Below, piece after piece: positions 35,456 to 44,311 of a DNA stretch of 64,000 nucleotides. The position numbers were made by a program, and so were the translations under genes. The first letter of the stretch is position 1; each line of letters starts with the position of its first letter. Below the pieces are notes generated by a model. The model worked only from the letters and a program-made list of their open reading frames with translations. It had not been told where the DNA came from and did not search any database. This stretch comes from Spirosoma agri. Lineage in GTDB: Bacteria; Bacteroidota; Bacteroidia; Cytophagales; Spirosomataceae. The DNA lies in assembly GCF_010747415.1 (NCBI RefSeq), contig NZ_JAAGNZ010000001.1:1240001-1304000 (forward strand), given 5' to 3'.

Positions 35456-35770
35456 GCCGAAAGCGGTTAGTTTTGCATTAGTAAGTTGGCGTAAATTTTT
35501 GACGAACACAACGTTATCAGGACAAATCAAACACACGCACAATTCTGGCGATATTGTCTGGTGGGGCAGGCTGTTCGGGACGTACCAGAATCCGAAAGAG
35601 TTTAGGTCGACCTGTGGTTTCGATGAAGAAACGGAAAGGCGGCTGGGTGATAGGCTGCGCTTCAACGACGTACATCGGGAGTGAGAAACGGGAGATACAG
35701 GTCCTTTTACAAAGCGTCGTGCCACGGATTAGCTGGCTAACCGTGGCACGACGCTTTGAATGGTATTTAG
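35456..35770. other. Intergenic region, promoter plus terminator
   Basis: This 315-bp gap lies between the end of pyruvate carboxylase and the start of the DUF4870 gene, both on the minus strand. Its right end holds the palindromic terminator described separately; the remainder presumably carries the DUF4870 promoter. No additional gene is seen. Confidence 0.5.
35710..35758. terminator. Near-perfect palindrome terminating pyruvate carboxylase
   Basis: Outer arms 35710-35727 and 35741-35758 pair perfectly over 18 bp. Inside, TTAGC and GCTAA pair again, leaving one bulged base (35728) and a 2-base loop, so the element is almost fully palindromic. It begins 13 bases past the stop of the minus-strand carboxylase gene. 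Confidence 0.7.
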
Positions 35771-38700
35771 CTAGGAAGCTAGTTCGACAACGCAGTCGTC
35801 CTGCTCAACGGTGATGCCTTCTTTAAGCACGACCTTCGCTACTTTTCCGGCTTTAGATGCGGCTACGATGCTTTCCATCTTCATGGCTTCGATCACGAAA
35901 AGCGGCTGGTTCTTCTTGACTTCATCGCCTTCTTTAACCAGAATGCGCGTCAGTCGGCCCTGCAACGGAGCGCCCACATCGCCGTCCTTACTGATCTTGG
36001 CGTTCATGGCCTTCTCCACCTTCGAGGCTCTGTCCCGAACCTGAACCTGGCGACTTTGTCCGTTCAACTCAAAGGTGATTGTCCGCATCCCAAACTCATT
36101 GGGTTCGGACTTGAACAGTAACCGCACGAGAATGTTTTTGCCTTCCTCGATGTTGATCAGGATCTCCTCGTTCTCTTTCAATCCGTAGAAGAATGCGGGT
36201 GTCGGGATAATGCTGACATCGCCGTATTGCTCGTTGGCTTTGTAGTATTCCTCGTACACCTTCGGATACATCTGATACGACAGATAGTCTTCAAAGCCGT
36301 CGTTTAGCGGGTATTTTTCCTGGAAAGCCGCAAAATCAGCCTCGAAGTCGATTGGCTTCAGATGCTCGTTCGGACGACCCGTAATGGGTTCTTCGCCTTT
36401 CAGAATAACCTTTTGCACGTCTTCCGGAAAACCACCGACGGGTTGCCCCAGAATGCCCTTCATCAGCTCTTTTACGGATTCCGGAAACGACAGCGATTCA
36501 CCCCGTGTCATTACATCGTCGGCGGTCAGGTTGTTGGCGGTCATGAAAATCGCCATGTCGCCGACAACTTTCGAGGAGGGCGTTACTTTCACGATGTCGC
36601 CAAACAACTGGTTCGCCACCGAATAATTCTTCTTCAGCGTTTCGAACTTGTCGCCGAGGCCCGTTGCAATCGCCTGCGGTTTCAGGTTAGAATACTGTCC
36701 ACCCGGAATTTCGTTTTCGTATACCTCCGCGCTACCCGCTTTCATGCCCGACTCGAACGGATAGTAATACTCCCGCACATCCTCCCAATAGTTGGAGTAC
36801 GCATTCAGCGACGACAGATTGATTGGGCATTCGCGCTCGTGGCCCTGCATCATGGCCACAACCGAGTTGAAATTAGGCTGTGAAGTCAGCCCCGACAAAG
36901 CACCCAGCGCACAATCCACGATGTCGACGCCCGCATCGATTGCTTTCAGGTACGTGGCCGCCTGAATACCCGCCGTATCGTGGGTGTGCAGGTGGATCGG
37001 AATGCTCACCGCTTGCTTCAATTCCCGCACCAGCACATCGGCAGCCAGCGGTTTGAGCAAACCAGCCATATCTTTGATGGCCAGCATGTGTGCGCCTTCG
37101 TCTTCAAGCTGACGGGCCAGATCCAGATAATATTGGAGGTTGTACTTCTTATGCTTAGCCGGATCGAGCATATCGCCTGTGTAGCAAATAGCTGCTTCGC
37201 AGATCGCATCCGTCCGTTCGCGAACAGCCCGAATGCTTACTTTCATAGCCTCAGGCCAGTTCAGCGAGTCGAAAATCCGGAAAATATCGATGCCCGATTC
37301 CCACGATTTCTCGACAAATTTCTCGATCAAATTATCCGGGTAAGCCGAGTAACCAACGGCGTTGGAGCCGCGAAACAGCATTTGCAGTAGCATGTTCGGC
37401 ATAGCTTCCCGCAGGGCCGCCAGTCGTTTCCACGGGCTTTCGTACAGAAACCGCATCGACACGTCGAATGTAGCTCCGCCCCACACTTCCATCGAAAAGA
37501 GTTCGGGATGGTTTTTGGCGAATCCTTCGGCTACTTTTTGTAAGTCCTGCGTCCGGACGCGCGTTGCCAGGAGCGATTGGTGCCCATCGCGGAAGGTCGT
37601 ATCGGTATAGAGAATGCTCTTTTGATCGAGAACCCACTGCGCGAATTTCTCCCGACCCAGTTCTTTCATGCGGTCGCGATTGCCGGCTGGGTAAGGCGCA
37701 TAGGTATCGAACGGCGGAACGACGGGTGTTCTGAAAAACTTGGAATCGTCTTTCTTTTTTACCTCCGGATTTCCGTTGACAATTACGTCGGCGAGGTAGT
37801 TGAGCACCCGCGTCGAGCGATCCTGCGGTTTGCGGAAATTAAACAGTTCGGGATGGGTTTCGATGAAGGAGACCCTGGCTTCACCACGCTGAAAAATCGG
37901 GTGGCTGATCACGTTCAGCAGAAAGCCGATGTTCGTTTTGACGCCCCGAATCCGGAATTCGAGCAACGCGCGTGTCAGGCGTTGGCTGGCTCCTTTCAGC
38001 GTCCGCCCACGGGCCGACACCTTCACGATCATCGAATCGAAGTAGGGCGAGATTTTCATGCCCGCGTAGCTGCTGCCTTCGTCAAGTCGAATACCGAAAC
38101 CGGCTGCGTTCCGGTACGCGATAATGGTGCCAAAATCAGGCTTGAACCCGTTGGCCGGATCTTCGGTCGTGATGCGACACTGGATGGCGAACCCGTTCAG
38201 CGGAATCTCGTCCTGATGACGAATATAGATGCCGTTGTCCGACAGTTTATAGCCCATCGCAATCAGAATTTGCGTCCTAACGATGTCGATGCCGGTAATT
38301 TCTTCCGTTATCGTGTGCTCGACCTGAATGCGCGGGTTGACCTCGATGAAATAGATATTCTCCTGCTTATCGACCAGAAATTCGACCGTACCCGCGTTCG
38401 AGTAGTTTACCGCCCGACCGAGTTGAAGCGCATACTCGTATAGTTTTAATTTCGTTTCCTGCCGTAAGCCGAAGGAGGGCGCTACTTCGACAACCTTCTG
38501 AAAACGTCGCTGTACGGAGCAGTCGCGTTCGTAGAGGTGAACGATGTTGCCGTGCTGATCACCAAGCAGTTGCACTTCGATGTGCTTGGGATCTTCAATG
38601 AATTTTTCGAGGAAGATGGTATCGTCACCGAATGCGTTGCGGGCTTCGTTCTTCGCTTCCGTAAACGCTTTTTCAAATTCTTCGGCCTGGCGAACGACAC

Positions 38701-39226
38701 GCATGCCGCGCCCGCCACCACCCGCAGCCGCTTTGACCATGACCGGGAAACCGATCCGTTCCGCTTCCGACTGGGCAAATTCAGGGCTCATATTTTCTTC
38801 CCGTGAGTCGGGAATCAGGGGCACACCCGCTTTGGTCGCCAGGTTTTTCGCCCGTACCTTATCGCCCAAGGCATCCATAGCCTCCGGCGAGGGGCCAATG
38901 AAGATGATATTCTCGTCGCGGCACCGTCGGGCCAGTTTCACATTCTCGGACAAAAAGCCGTAGCCGGGGTGGATCGCGTCAATCTGATGACGTTTTGCCA
39001 GAAGAATAATGCCTTCTACATCAAGGTAGGGTTTCAGCGGGTCCTCATCGCGACCGATCTGGAACGCTTCATCGGCCTTATACCGATGGAGCGAATAACG
39101 ATCTTCGTAGGTGTAGACGGCAACGGTCGTAATGCCTAATTCAGTAGCAGCCCGCATGATACGGATTGCAATTTCACCCCGGTTGGCGACTAACAGACGT
39201 TTGATGGGACGGATGTATTCCTTCAT
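35771..39226 (-). CDS. pyc: Pyruvate carboxylase
   Basis: Single-chain biotin enzyme of 1151 residues that carboxylates pyruvate to oxaloacetate using ATP and bicarbonate. Domains: biotin carboxylase (about 1-460; MVKAAAGGGGRGMRVV, EVNPRIQVEHTITEE), carboxyltransferase (about 530-805; TTFRDGHQSLLATRVRT, IKDMAGLLKP, HLHTHDTAGI), the conserved PYC C-terminal domain, and a biotinyl domain with K1116 in VIEAMKMES. Length and order match four-domain pyruvate carboxylases. The ATG at 39226 is preferred over one four codons upstream. It is monocistronic, with its own terminator. Confidence 0.96.
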   Translation of the reverse strand: MKEYIRPIKRLLVANRGEIAIRIMRAATELGITTVAVYTYEDRYSLHRYKADEAFQIGRDEDPLKPYLDVEGIILLAKRHQIDAIHPGYGFLSENVKLARRCRDENIIFIGPSPEAMDALGDKVRAKNLATKAGVPLIPDSREENMSPEFAQSEAERIGFPVMVKAAAGGGGRGMRVVRQAEEFEKAFTEAKNEARNAFGDDTIFLEKFIEDPKHIEVQLLGDQHGNIVHLYERDCSVQRRFQKVVEVAPSFGLRQETKLKLYEYALQLGRAVNYSNAGTVEFLVDKQENIYFIEVNPRIQVEHTITEEITGIDIVRTQILIAMGYKLSDNGIYIRHQDEIPLNGFAIQCRITTEDPANGFKPDFGTIIAYRNAAGFGIRLDEGSSYAGMKISPYFDSMIVKVSARGRTLKGASQRLTRALLEFRIRGVKTNIGFLLNVISHPIFQRGEARVSFIETHPELFNFRKPQDRSTRVLNYLADVIVNGNPEVKKKDDSKFFRTPVVPPFDTYAPYPAGNRDRMKELGREKFAQWVLDQKSILYTDTTFRDGHQSLLATRVRTQDLQKVAEGFAKNHPELFSMEVWGGATFDVSMRFLYESPWKRLAALREAMPNMLLQMLFRGSNAVGYSAYPDNLIEKFVEKSWESGIDIFRIFDSLNWPEAMKVSIRAVRERTDAICEAAICYTGDMLDPAKHKKYNLQYYLDLARQLEDEGAHMLAIKDMAGLLKPLAADVLVRELKQAVSIPIHLHTHDTAGIQAATYLKAIDAGVDIVDCALGALSGLTSQPNFNSVVAMMQGHERECPINLSSLNAYSNYWEDVREYYYPFESGMKAGSAEVYENEIPGGQYSNLKPQAIATGLGDKFETLKKNYSVANQLFGDIVKVTPSSKVVGDMAIFMTANNLTADDVMTRGESLSFPESVKELMKGILGQPVGGFPEDVQKVILKGEEPITGRPNEHLKPIDFEADFAAFQEKYPLNDGFEDYLSYQMYPKVYEEYYKANEQYGDVSIIPTPAFFYGLKENEEILINIEEGKNILVRLLFKSEPNEFGMRTITFELNGQSRQVQVRDRASKVEKAMNAKISKDGDVGAPLQGRLTRILVKEGDEVKKNQPLFVIEAMKMESIVAASKAGKVAKVVLKEGITVEQDDCVVELAS

Positions 39227-39467
39227 AATTCTCAACAAAAACAGCTTCGGGCTATGAGACTCTTAAATGACAAAGCAAGATTGTTGAAAATTCTGAAAAA
39301 CCATCCATTCCCGGAAGGATCATAAGATAAGATAGCATTTTCCGGAAATAATACAGTCGACATGGGCTCCTGTAGCTGGCTATACAGATTACCTGTGCGA
39401 CCATGATTGGTTATTGGCCGGTAAATGTTCGATCTTTCGATGACAGATTTGATGTTCACTACTGTCA

Positions 39468-39905
39468 ATGTCCCGAACTATGCTACCTGCTCAACTGCTG
39501 TTTATTCTTTCTTTGCTTATGGGCTATGCGCCCAAACCCGTGATTTCATCGGTTGAACTGGAACTGATTACCCGAGGTAGTCAGAAATCGATTCGTATGG
39601 ATGCCCGGAAAACGCAGATTCGTATCAATGATGACACGACGACTGTGACGACCCCCGCCAAGTATTGGAAGCAAGTGCTGAAAAACCTCAAGACAGTCAA
39701 GTTGAGCAAACTGGCTACGCTAAAAACCAGCAGCGAACGCTCACAGGTCGACGCTGATTACATCACGCATGTACGCGTCCAAACGTCCGCTCACCTGTAC
39801 GAGTCACCGCAGTTCGATCGGGCCACTCCACCCCGCGAGCTGACCCCGCTTATAAAGACGCTGATCGACGGAATACCCAGCAAAAATCAATCGGCTTTCC
39901 GATAG
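39468..39905 (+). CDS. Small exported hypothetical protein
   Basis: Protein of 145 residues with a short hydrophobic N-terminus (LPAQLLFILSLLMGYAPKPV) that may be a signal peptide. No family recognised; the remainder is polar and basic (LKNLKTVKLSKLATLKTSSE) and is probably a small beta-alpha domain. A second start at the fifth codon (ATG 39480) is equally possible. It is convergent with the rhodopsin gene, with only 20 bases between stops. Confidence 0.65.
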   Translation: MSRTMLPAQLLFILSLLMGYAPKPVISSVELELITRGSQKSIRMDARKTQIRINDDTTTVTTPAKYWKQVLKNLKTVKLSKLATLKTSSERSQVDADYITHVRVQTSAHLYESPQFDRATPPRELTPLIKTLIDGIPSKNQSAFR

Positions 39906-39925
39906 CGAATCCACAAACGAAATAC

Positions 39926-40720
39926 TTAGGCTGGTTGTGTCCGCTTGCCCGCCCAAAAAGCGATCAGTCCTACGCCAATTTTATTGATGACATCGGCGAC
40001 CGAAAAGGCAATGTGAATCCAGTTGGTATCGATGTTGAGGACCGTTAGGATGTAGCCAATCGGATAGACGCCCCAGAACGTAACGGTTGTCAGCGCCATC
40101 AATCGATAAGCCCATTGGTCTTCGGGTTGGACCTTGGCAGCAAACTGTTTCCAGAACCTGTAGAGCATGAAGGGTATGACTCCGTAACCTACCGTCGAAA
40201 CGGCTCCCCAAATCAGTTTGGGGCCGGCCAGAATTTCATTGTCGAACGCCAGCTGCTGCTCACCGATGTAGCCGGTCAGGATCATGAAGAGGTCTGCCAG
40301 AAGCATCACCGTCAACGGGCGTTTGATTTCCCGAAAATCGACCCGGAGCATCGATACCATTTTGATGAGCAGCAAAGGCGTCGTTACGGCCCAATCCATG
40401 TAGCGGTACTGGCCAATGGTGCTGTAGGATTCCCGAATCAGTATCTGGCGATTCTCGGCATCGGACAGCGTAGCCAGCTCGGTCAGCATAGAGCGGTAAT
40501 AATCCTGAATGAAAAAGTAGGAAAGACCGGCTACGGCGGCAATGATAAGCGTTAGCGTTTGAACCGTCAGGTGTTCGGGTTTGACGCGGTCGCGGGAGGC
40601 CAGTGCGAAGAGGAAATTGGCTAAAAAAGCATACATGGTCACAACCAGAAAGAAGTAGGTGACCATGGGCAGCAAACCGACTACGCCTGCCGTTGGAATG
40701 AATGTATCGGATAGCTTCAT
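39926..40720 (-). CDS. Microbial rhodopsin with D-T-K triad (putative proton pump)
   Basis: Seven-helix retinal protein of 264 residues. Helix C reads QYRYMDWAVTTPLLLIKM: R106, proton acceptor D109, T113 and, at the proton-donor position, K120. Helix G reads SVADVINKIGVG with D243 and the retinal-binding lysine K247. D-T-K is the triad of Exiguobacterium sibiricum rhodopsin, a proton pump that uses Lys in place of Glu or Asp as donor. The spectral-tuning position (D109+8) is L117, predicting green absorption. The His that pairs with the acceptor in proteorhodopsins is not evident in helix B, where I align a Phe. No retinal or carotenoid gene is nearby, so the chromophore must come from elsewhere. 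Confidence 0.93.
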   Translation of the reverse strand: MKLSDTFIPTAGVVGLLPMVTYFFLVVTMYAFLANFLFALASRDRVKPEHLTVQTLTLIIAAVAGLSYFFIQDYYRSMLTELATLSDAENRQILIRESYSTIGQYRYMDWAVTTPLLLIKMVSMLRVDFREIKRPLTVMLLADLFMILTGYIGEQQLAFDNEILAGPKLIWGAVSTVGYGVIPFMLYRFWKQFAAKVQPEDQWAYRLMALTTVTFWGVYPIGYILTVLNIDTNWIHIAFSVADVINKIGVGLIAFWAGKRTQPA

Positions 40721-40768
40721 AAAAAAGCAGTACTGCTAACCAGGTTTTTTATCCAGTCAACAGTACTG
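40721..40768 (-). terminator. Terminator-like hairpin abutting the rhodopsin start codon
   Basis: On the minus strand, a stem of about 16 bp with several G-T wobbles (40753-40768 with 40728-40744; outer CAGTACTG on both sides) is followed by C and six T, and the next three bases are the ATG of the rhodopsin gene. It lies 18 bases past the stop of the DUF4142 gene. It may end that transcript, act as an attenuator, or shape the rhodopsin leader. Confidence 0.65.
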
Positions 40769-40786
40769 ATACAAATAAACGACTAA

Positions 40787-41446
40787 TTAGTTTTGCTTGG
40801 GCAAAGCTGCTTTAGCCTGCGTCATCTCGGTTTGTGCCTTCGTGACCAGTTTCTGCGCATAATCCCTCAGTGTGGAATTTTTGCCATACTGTAAGTAGGT
40901 CGTTGCCAGATCGATAGCATCCTGCCGGTGGTCGAGCAACACCGTGACGAAGTTTTTGTCAAAGTCACCCGTTAGTTTATCGGCCGTACCACCCTGTTGT
41001 AATTTCAGCGCCATAGCCTGCACATTCTGGCTTTGCTGTTGCGTGAACGCCTGGTTAGGGCGCGATGGTTTGAGTTGCTTTATCGTTTCGTCGATAGCCG
41101 CTGCATCGCTCTGGGCGGTTGTTAACAGGCTTTGCGCCATCTGTTTCAGGGACGAATCTTTACCGTTCTGAATCTCCTGCTTCAGCAAGTCTTGCTCGCC
41201 CTGGGTATGAATCTTTGCCTGAAAAGCGTAATCAAAATCGGGATCACCCGTGGGTTGGAGTTTCTTTATTTTATCCATCATCTGACGCATCGGCGTCAGC
41301 AGAGGTGTCTTAGCCGGATCGGTTGAGGCCGTTGTCGATGCTGTAGTAGCGGCCCCAGTTGTTGCCTGAGCGCAGGCGGCTAGTGAGCTTCCAGCTAGTA
41401 CAACTGCCAATGACCAGGCGAAGATTGTCGTGTGTAAGGTCTTCAT
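40787..41446 (-). CDS. DUF4142 family exported protein
   Basis: Exported protein of 219 residues with a signal sequence (MKTLHTTIFAWSLAVVLAGSSLAACA; the Cys could make it a lipoprotein) and two related helical halves of the ferritin-like DUF4142 type: DYAFQAKIHTQGEQDLLKQE with AQSLLTTAQSDAAAIDET, and NFVTVLLDHRQDAIDLATTY with YAQKLVTKAQTEM. Known relatives are stress-associated and poorly understood. The ATG at 41446 opens the signal peptide. It may share a transcript with the rhodopsin gene downstream. Confidence 0.85.
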   Translation of the reverse strand: MKTLHTTIFAWSLAVVLAGSSLAACAQATTGAATTASTTASTDPAKTPLLTPMRQMMDKIKKLQPTGDPDFDYAFQAKIHTQGEQDLLKQEIQNGKDSSLKQMAQSLLTTAQSDAAAIDETIKQLKPSRPNQAFTQQQSQNVQAMALKLQQGGTADKLTGDFDKNFVTVLLDHRQDAIDLATTYLQYGKNSTLRDYAQKLVTKAQTEMTQAKAALPKQN

Positions 41447-41561
41447 CGTGTGTTTGTGGTTGATAAATACGATACGATCGTTCAATAAGGGCTGCCAACC
41501 GTGGCAGTTACTTAGTTAAGACAAACGAAGGCAAAAATGGTTTAATGCATTCTTGTTGATA

Positions 41562-42362
41562 CTACCTGGAATTTTTACTGCTCAGTGTATGAACGGGTTG
41601 TTCCTTCAGCGGTACTATAACTTCCAGTGCTGGCCAGCGGCTTTGTAGTACGTCTGCCAGTGCCCGCATACCCCATTCTTCGCTTCGCTGATGGCCAACG
41701 GCAATGACGGCTATACCCGTAGCATCGACCGCCGGTTGCGCTGGTTTTCTGTATTGCCCGGTCAGGTAAAGACTCGCCTGTCGCTCGTGGGCCTCGTGGA
41801 TCAGGGTGTCGTTCATTGCACCGACAACCGCAATTCGGTCGATGATGTGATCGTTGGTCTGACAACGCCCTGCTTCGGCTCGATCATACCCACCAAACAA
41901 GCCGTTGATATCGCGCAGCAGGGCGTCGAATTCCAGCCCGACAATGTCGAACAGCATACCAATGGGGCGGGGAGAATATGCGTTCCCGTTATCGTCCGGG
42001 GTTTGTTTGAAACCAAGCGGTTCGGGTTGCCCCAGTGTTCCCAATATACTGGCAAGGATGCGGTTATCGCCTATCGTCAGCGTTTCGTCGAATGGTAAAT
42101 GGTGAAATAAAATGCCAGTGTCCGGCGGTAAGGTAGCAAGGTCAAGCTTCCACGGGCGATGAAGCCAGATCGCATCCAGTTGATTATCGGCAACCCATTC
42201 CGGAAGCGTAGGCCAGGGGTCCAATGCCAGGCCAAGGCGGGTGATGGGTCGGTCGGAAAGCCGGTAAATACCGCCCTGTTCACTGCTGTTGTAGCGATCT
42301 ATTGAAAACTCAGTCTTGAGGAAATCGTCGATTTCGCCAAGACTATATTGTTGATTGGTCAT
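41562..42362 (-). CDS. Nif3-like dinuclear metal center protein
   Basis: Protein of 266 residues resembling the Nif3/DUF34 family: LGLALDPWPTLPEW near the N-terminus, GILFHHLPFDETL with the paired His, and a C-terminal GHQRSEEWGMRALADVLQ with His and Glu at the positions that complete the metal site. The HH motif is followed by LPF where most relatives have PLxF, so it is a divergent member. Enzymatic function of the family is unsettled (GTP cyclohydrolase-like or metal chaperone roles were proposed). Confidence 0.75.
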   Translation of the reverse strand: MTNQQYSLGEIDDFLKTEFSIDRYNSSEQGGIYRLSDRPITRLGLALDPWPTLPEWVADNQLDAIWLHRPWKLDLATLPPDTGILFHHLPFDETLTIGDNRILASILGTLGQPEPLGFKQTPDDNGNAYSPRPIGMLFDIVGLEFDALLRDINGLFGGYDRAEAGRCQTNDHIIDRIAVVGAMNDTLIHEAHERQASLYLTGQYRKPAQPAVDATGIAVIAVGHQRSEEWGMRALADVLQSRWPALEVIVPLKEQPVHTLSSKNSR

Positions 42363-42502
42363 ACGGTCAATACCTTGTGCTGCGGATGAAAAAAACAGAT
42401 CATCAACACAAAGGTTTAAATTAATTAGCAGGCTATCAGGTAAATAAACGGAGAAAAGGGGCGCATGTTTATTATTTTAATCGACCATTTACGCAAACAG
42501 GG

Positions 42503-42534
42503 TTGATTTTTTTGTGAAGAAAGCTATACCTTTG
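42503..42534 (+). promoter_or_regulatory. Bacteroidota-type promoter for the MATE gene
   Basis: TACCTTTG at 42527-42534 matches the -7 consensus TAnnTTTG exactly, and a TTG at 42503-42505 lies 21 bases upstream as a -33 element. Transcription should start near 42541, giving a leader of about 170 bases before the ATG. The leader contains GC-rich segments able to pair, but I recognise no riboswitch. The remainder of the gap (42363-42502) shows nothing else. Confidence 0.6.
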
Positions 42535-42711
42535 TGTTGTAAATGTGTCCGCATTGGCGGTCCCGCAAAGCCCATGATTTTCCTCGCTTAAGAACCTACG
42601 CGGTTTTTCTTTCTTCCCGTTTCTGCCGCCCGCCTGGGCTGGCCATTTTCAGTTTCAGAGTCTTCGTGTATTGCTCGTAGTCGTATCGGCTACAGCTTAG
42701 TCTTTGTGTCA

Positions 42712-44097
42712 ATGACCAAATTTTTTCGGTTATTCCTGGCCGCATTGCGCGGTACAGAAACCAACTTCACGTCCGGTAGTATCAATCGGGCCATTTTTCT
42801 GCTGTCAGTACCGATGATTCTGGAAATGGTTATGGAGTCGCTATTCGCCGTGGTCGACGTATTTTTTGTCGCCAAGATCGGCACCGAAGCCATTGCCACG
42901 GTAGGACTGACCGAATCGGTATTAACCATTGTCTATTCCATCGCGATTGGTCTTAGTACAGCCGCTACCGCACTGGTCTCCAGGCGTATCGGTGAAGAAA
43001 ACAACCGGGGTGCGGGCACGGTCGTCGGGCAGGTCATTCTGGTGTCGACGGCATTGGGTCTGCTGATGGGCATTGTGGGTTTTCTGTTTGCCGAAGACAT
43101 CCTGCGGCTAATGGGGGGCGATCCAAAGCTGATTCGCAATGGCGTGGGCTTCACCCGAATGATTTTCGCCAGTGCGCCCGCCATCATGTTGCTCTATACA
43201 TTGAGTGGCTGCCTGCGTGGTTCCGGTGACGCGTCAGTTGCGATGCGGTCGCTGTGGCTGGCGAATGGCGTCAATATCGTGCTGTGTCCGGTGTTTATCT
43301 TCGGACTTGGCCCCTTTCCCGAGCTGGGTGTCATGGGATCGGCAGTAGCGACGACCATTGGCCGATCGGCGGGCGTGCTGTACCAGCTAAATGCGCTGAC
43401 GCGTGTGAAAGGAGCTATCCAGGTGCTGCGGGCCGATGTTGTCGTCGATATGGGCATTGTTCGGAATCTGCTTGGTCTGGCTATCGGTGGCACCAGCCAG
43501 TTTTTGGTCGGATCGGCCAGCTGGATATTCCTGACCCGGATCTTGTCTACATTCGGGAGTGACGTGGTCGCTGGCTACACCATCGCTATCCGCATCATTG
43601 TGTTTACGATTCTGCCTTCGTGGGGGATGGCCAATGCCGCGGCTACTCTGGTCGGTCAGAACCTGGGGGCTAACCAGCCCGAACGTGCCGAAACCTCTGC
43701 CTGGCGGGCGGCTTTCTGCAACATGCTCTTTCTGGCAACGGTTGGCGTTGGCTTTTTTCTGGGAGCTAAGCCAATTGTTGGCCTGTTCGACAACAACGTG
43801 CAGGTAGTCACCATCGCGGTAGAATGCCTCAAAATATTCTGCCTGGGCTACCTGTTTATGGCGTATGGCATGGTATTGAGCCAGTCGCTCAACGGTGCGG
43901 GAGACACCCGTACACCAACGATCATCAATATTTTTTGCTTCTGGATCGTCGAAATTCCGCTGGCTTATACGCTCGCTCACCTACTAAACTGGGGACCTTC
44001 AGGGGTGTTCTGGTCGGTGGCCATCAGCGAAACGTTACTGGCAGGAATCGCTATCTGGGTGTTCCGGCGCGGTCGCTGGAAAACGGTACAGGTGTGA
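42712..44097 (+). CDS. MATE family efflux transporter
   Basis: Inner-membrane multidrug and toxin exporter of 461 residues with 12 predicted helices. Signatures: RAIFLLSVPMILEMVMESLF, VVDVFFVAKIGTEAIATVGL and, in the second half, AAATLVGQNLGANQPERA, typical of the NorM/DinF-related branch. Export is driven by H+ or Na+; the substrate is unknown. A GTG two codons upstream is possible; the ATG is preferred. It has a long leader. Confidence 0.92.
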   Translation: MTKFFRLFLAALRGTETNFTSGSINRAIFLLSVPMILEMVMESLFAVVDVFFVAKIGTEAIATVGLTESVLTIVYSIAIGLSTAATALVSRRIGEENNRGAGTVVGQVILVSTALGLLMGIVGFLFAEDILRLMGGDPKLIRNGVGFTRMIFASAPAIMLLYTLSGCLRGSGDASVAMRSLWLANGVNIVLCPVFIFGLGPFPELGVMGSAVATTIGRSAGVLYQLNALTRVKGAIQVLRADVVVDMGIVRNLLGLAIGGTSQFLVGSASWIFLTRILSTFGSDVVAGYTIAIRIIVFTILPSWGMANAAATLVGQNLGANQPERAETSAWRAAFCNMLFLATVGVGFFLGAKPIVGLFDNNVQVVTIAVECLKIFCLGYLFMAYGMVLSQSLNGAGDTRTPTIINIFCFWIVEIPLAYTLAHLLNWGPSGVFWSVAISETLLAGIAIWVFRRGRWKTVQV

Positions 44098-44311
44098 TAG
44101 GCATCAACCAGTTAAGGTCTCCGCGCCTAGAAACTTTTACCGAAATCAGACCGTTATTTCATATGGAAGGTTACAAAATGGATACCTGAACGTAGACATC
44201 GAATTCGGACGTTGGGTTACCGACAAAAAGTTGTTGACCCGATGGTCAGTTGTCCCGTAATTACCGTCCTTTATCTGGTATCCATCCGCTGCCTTTTCAC
44301 TAAATTCTAGT

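Noticed and set aside
36362-36883. 173-codon plus-strand frame inside pyruvate carboxylase
   Set aside because: Antisense shadow; composition is that of reverse-complemented coding sequence.
37577-38443. 288-codon plus-strand frame inside pyruvate carboxylase
   Set aside because: Antisense shadow of a highly conserved enzyme gene; no protein signature.
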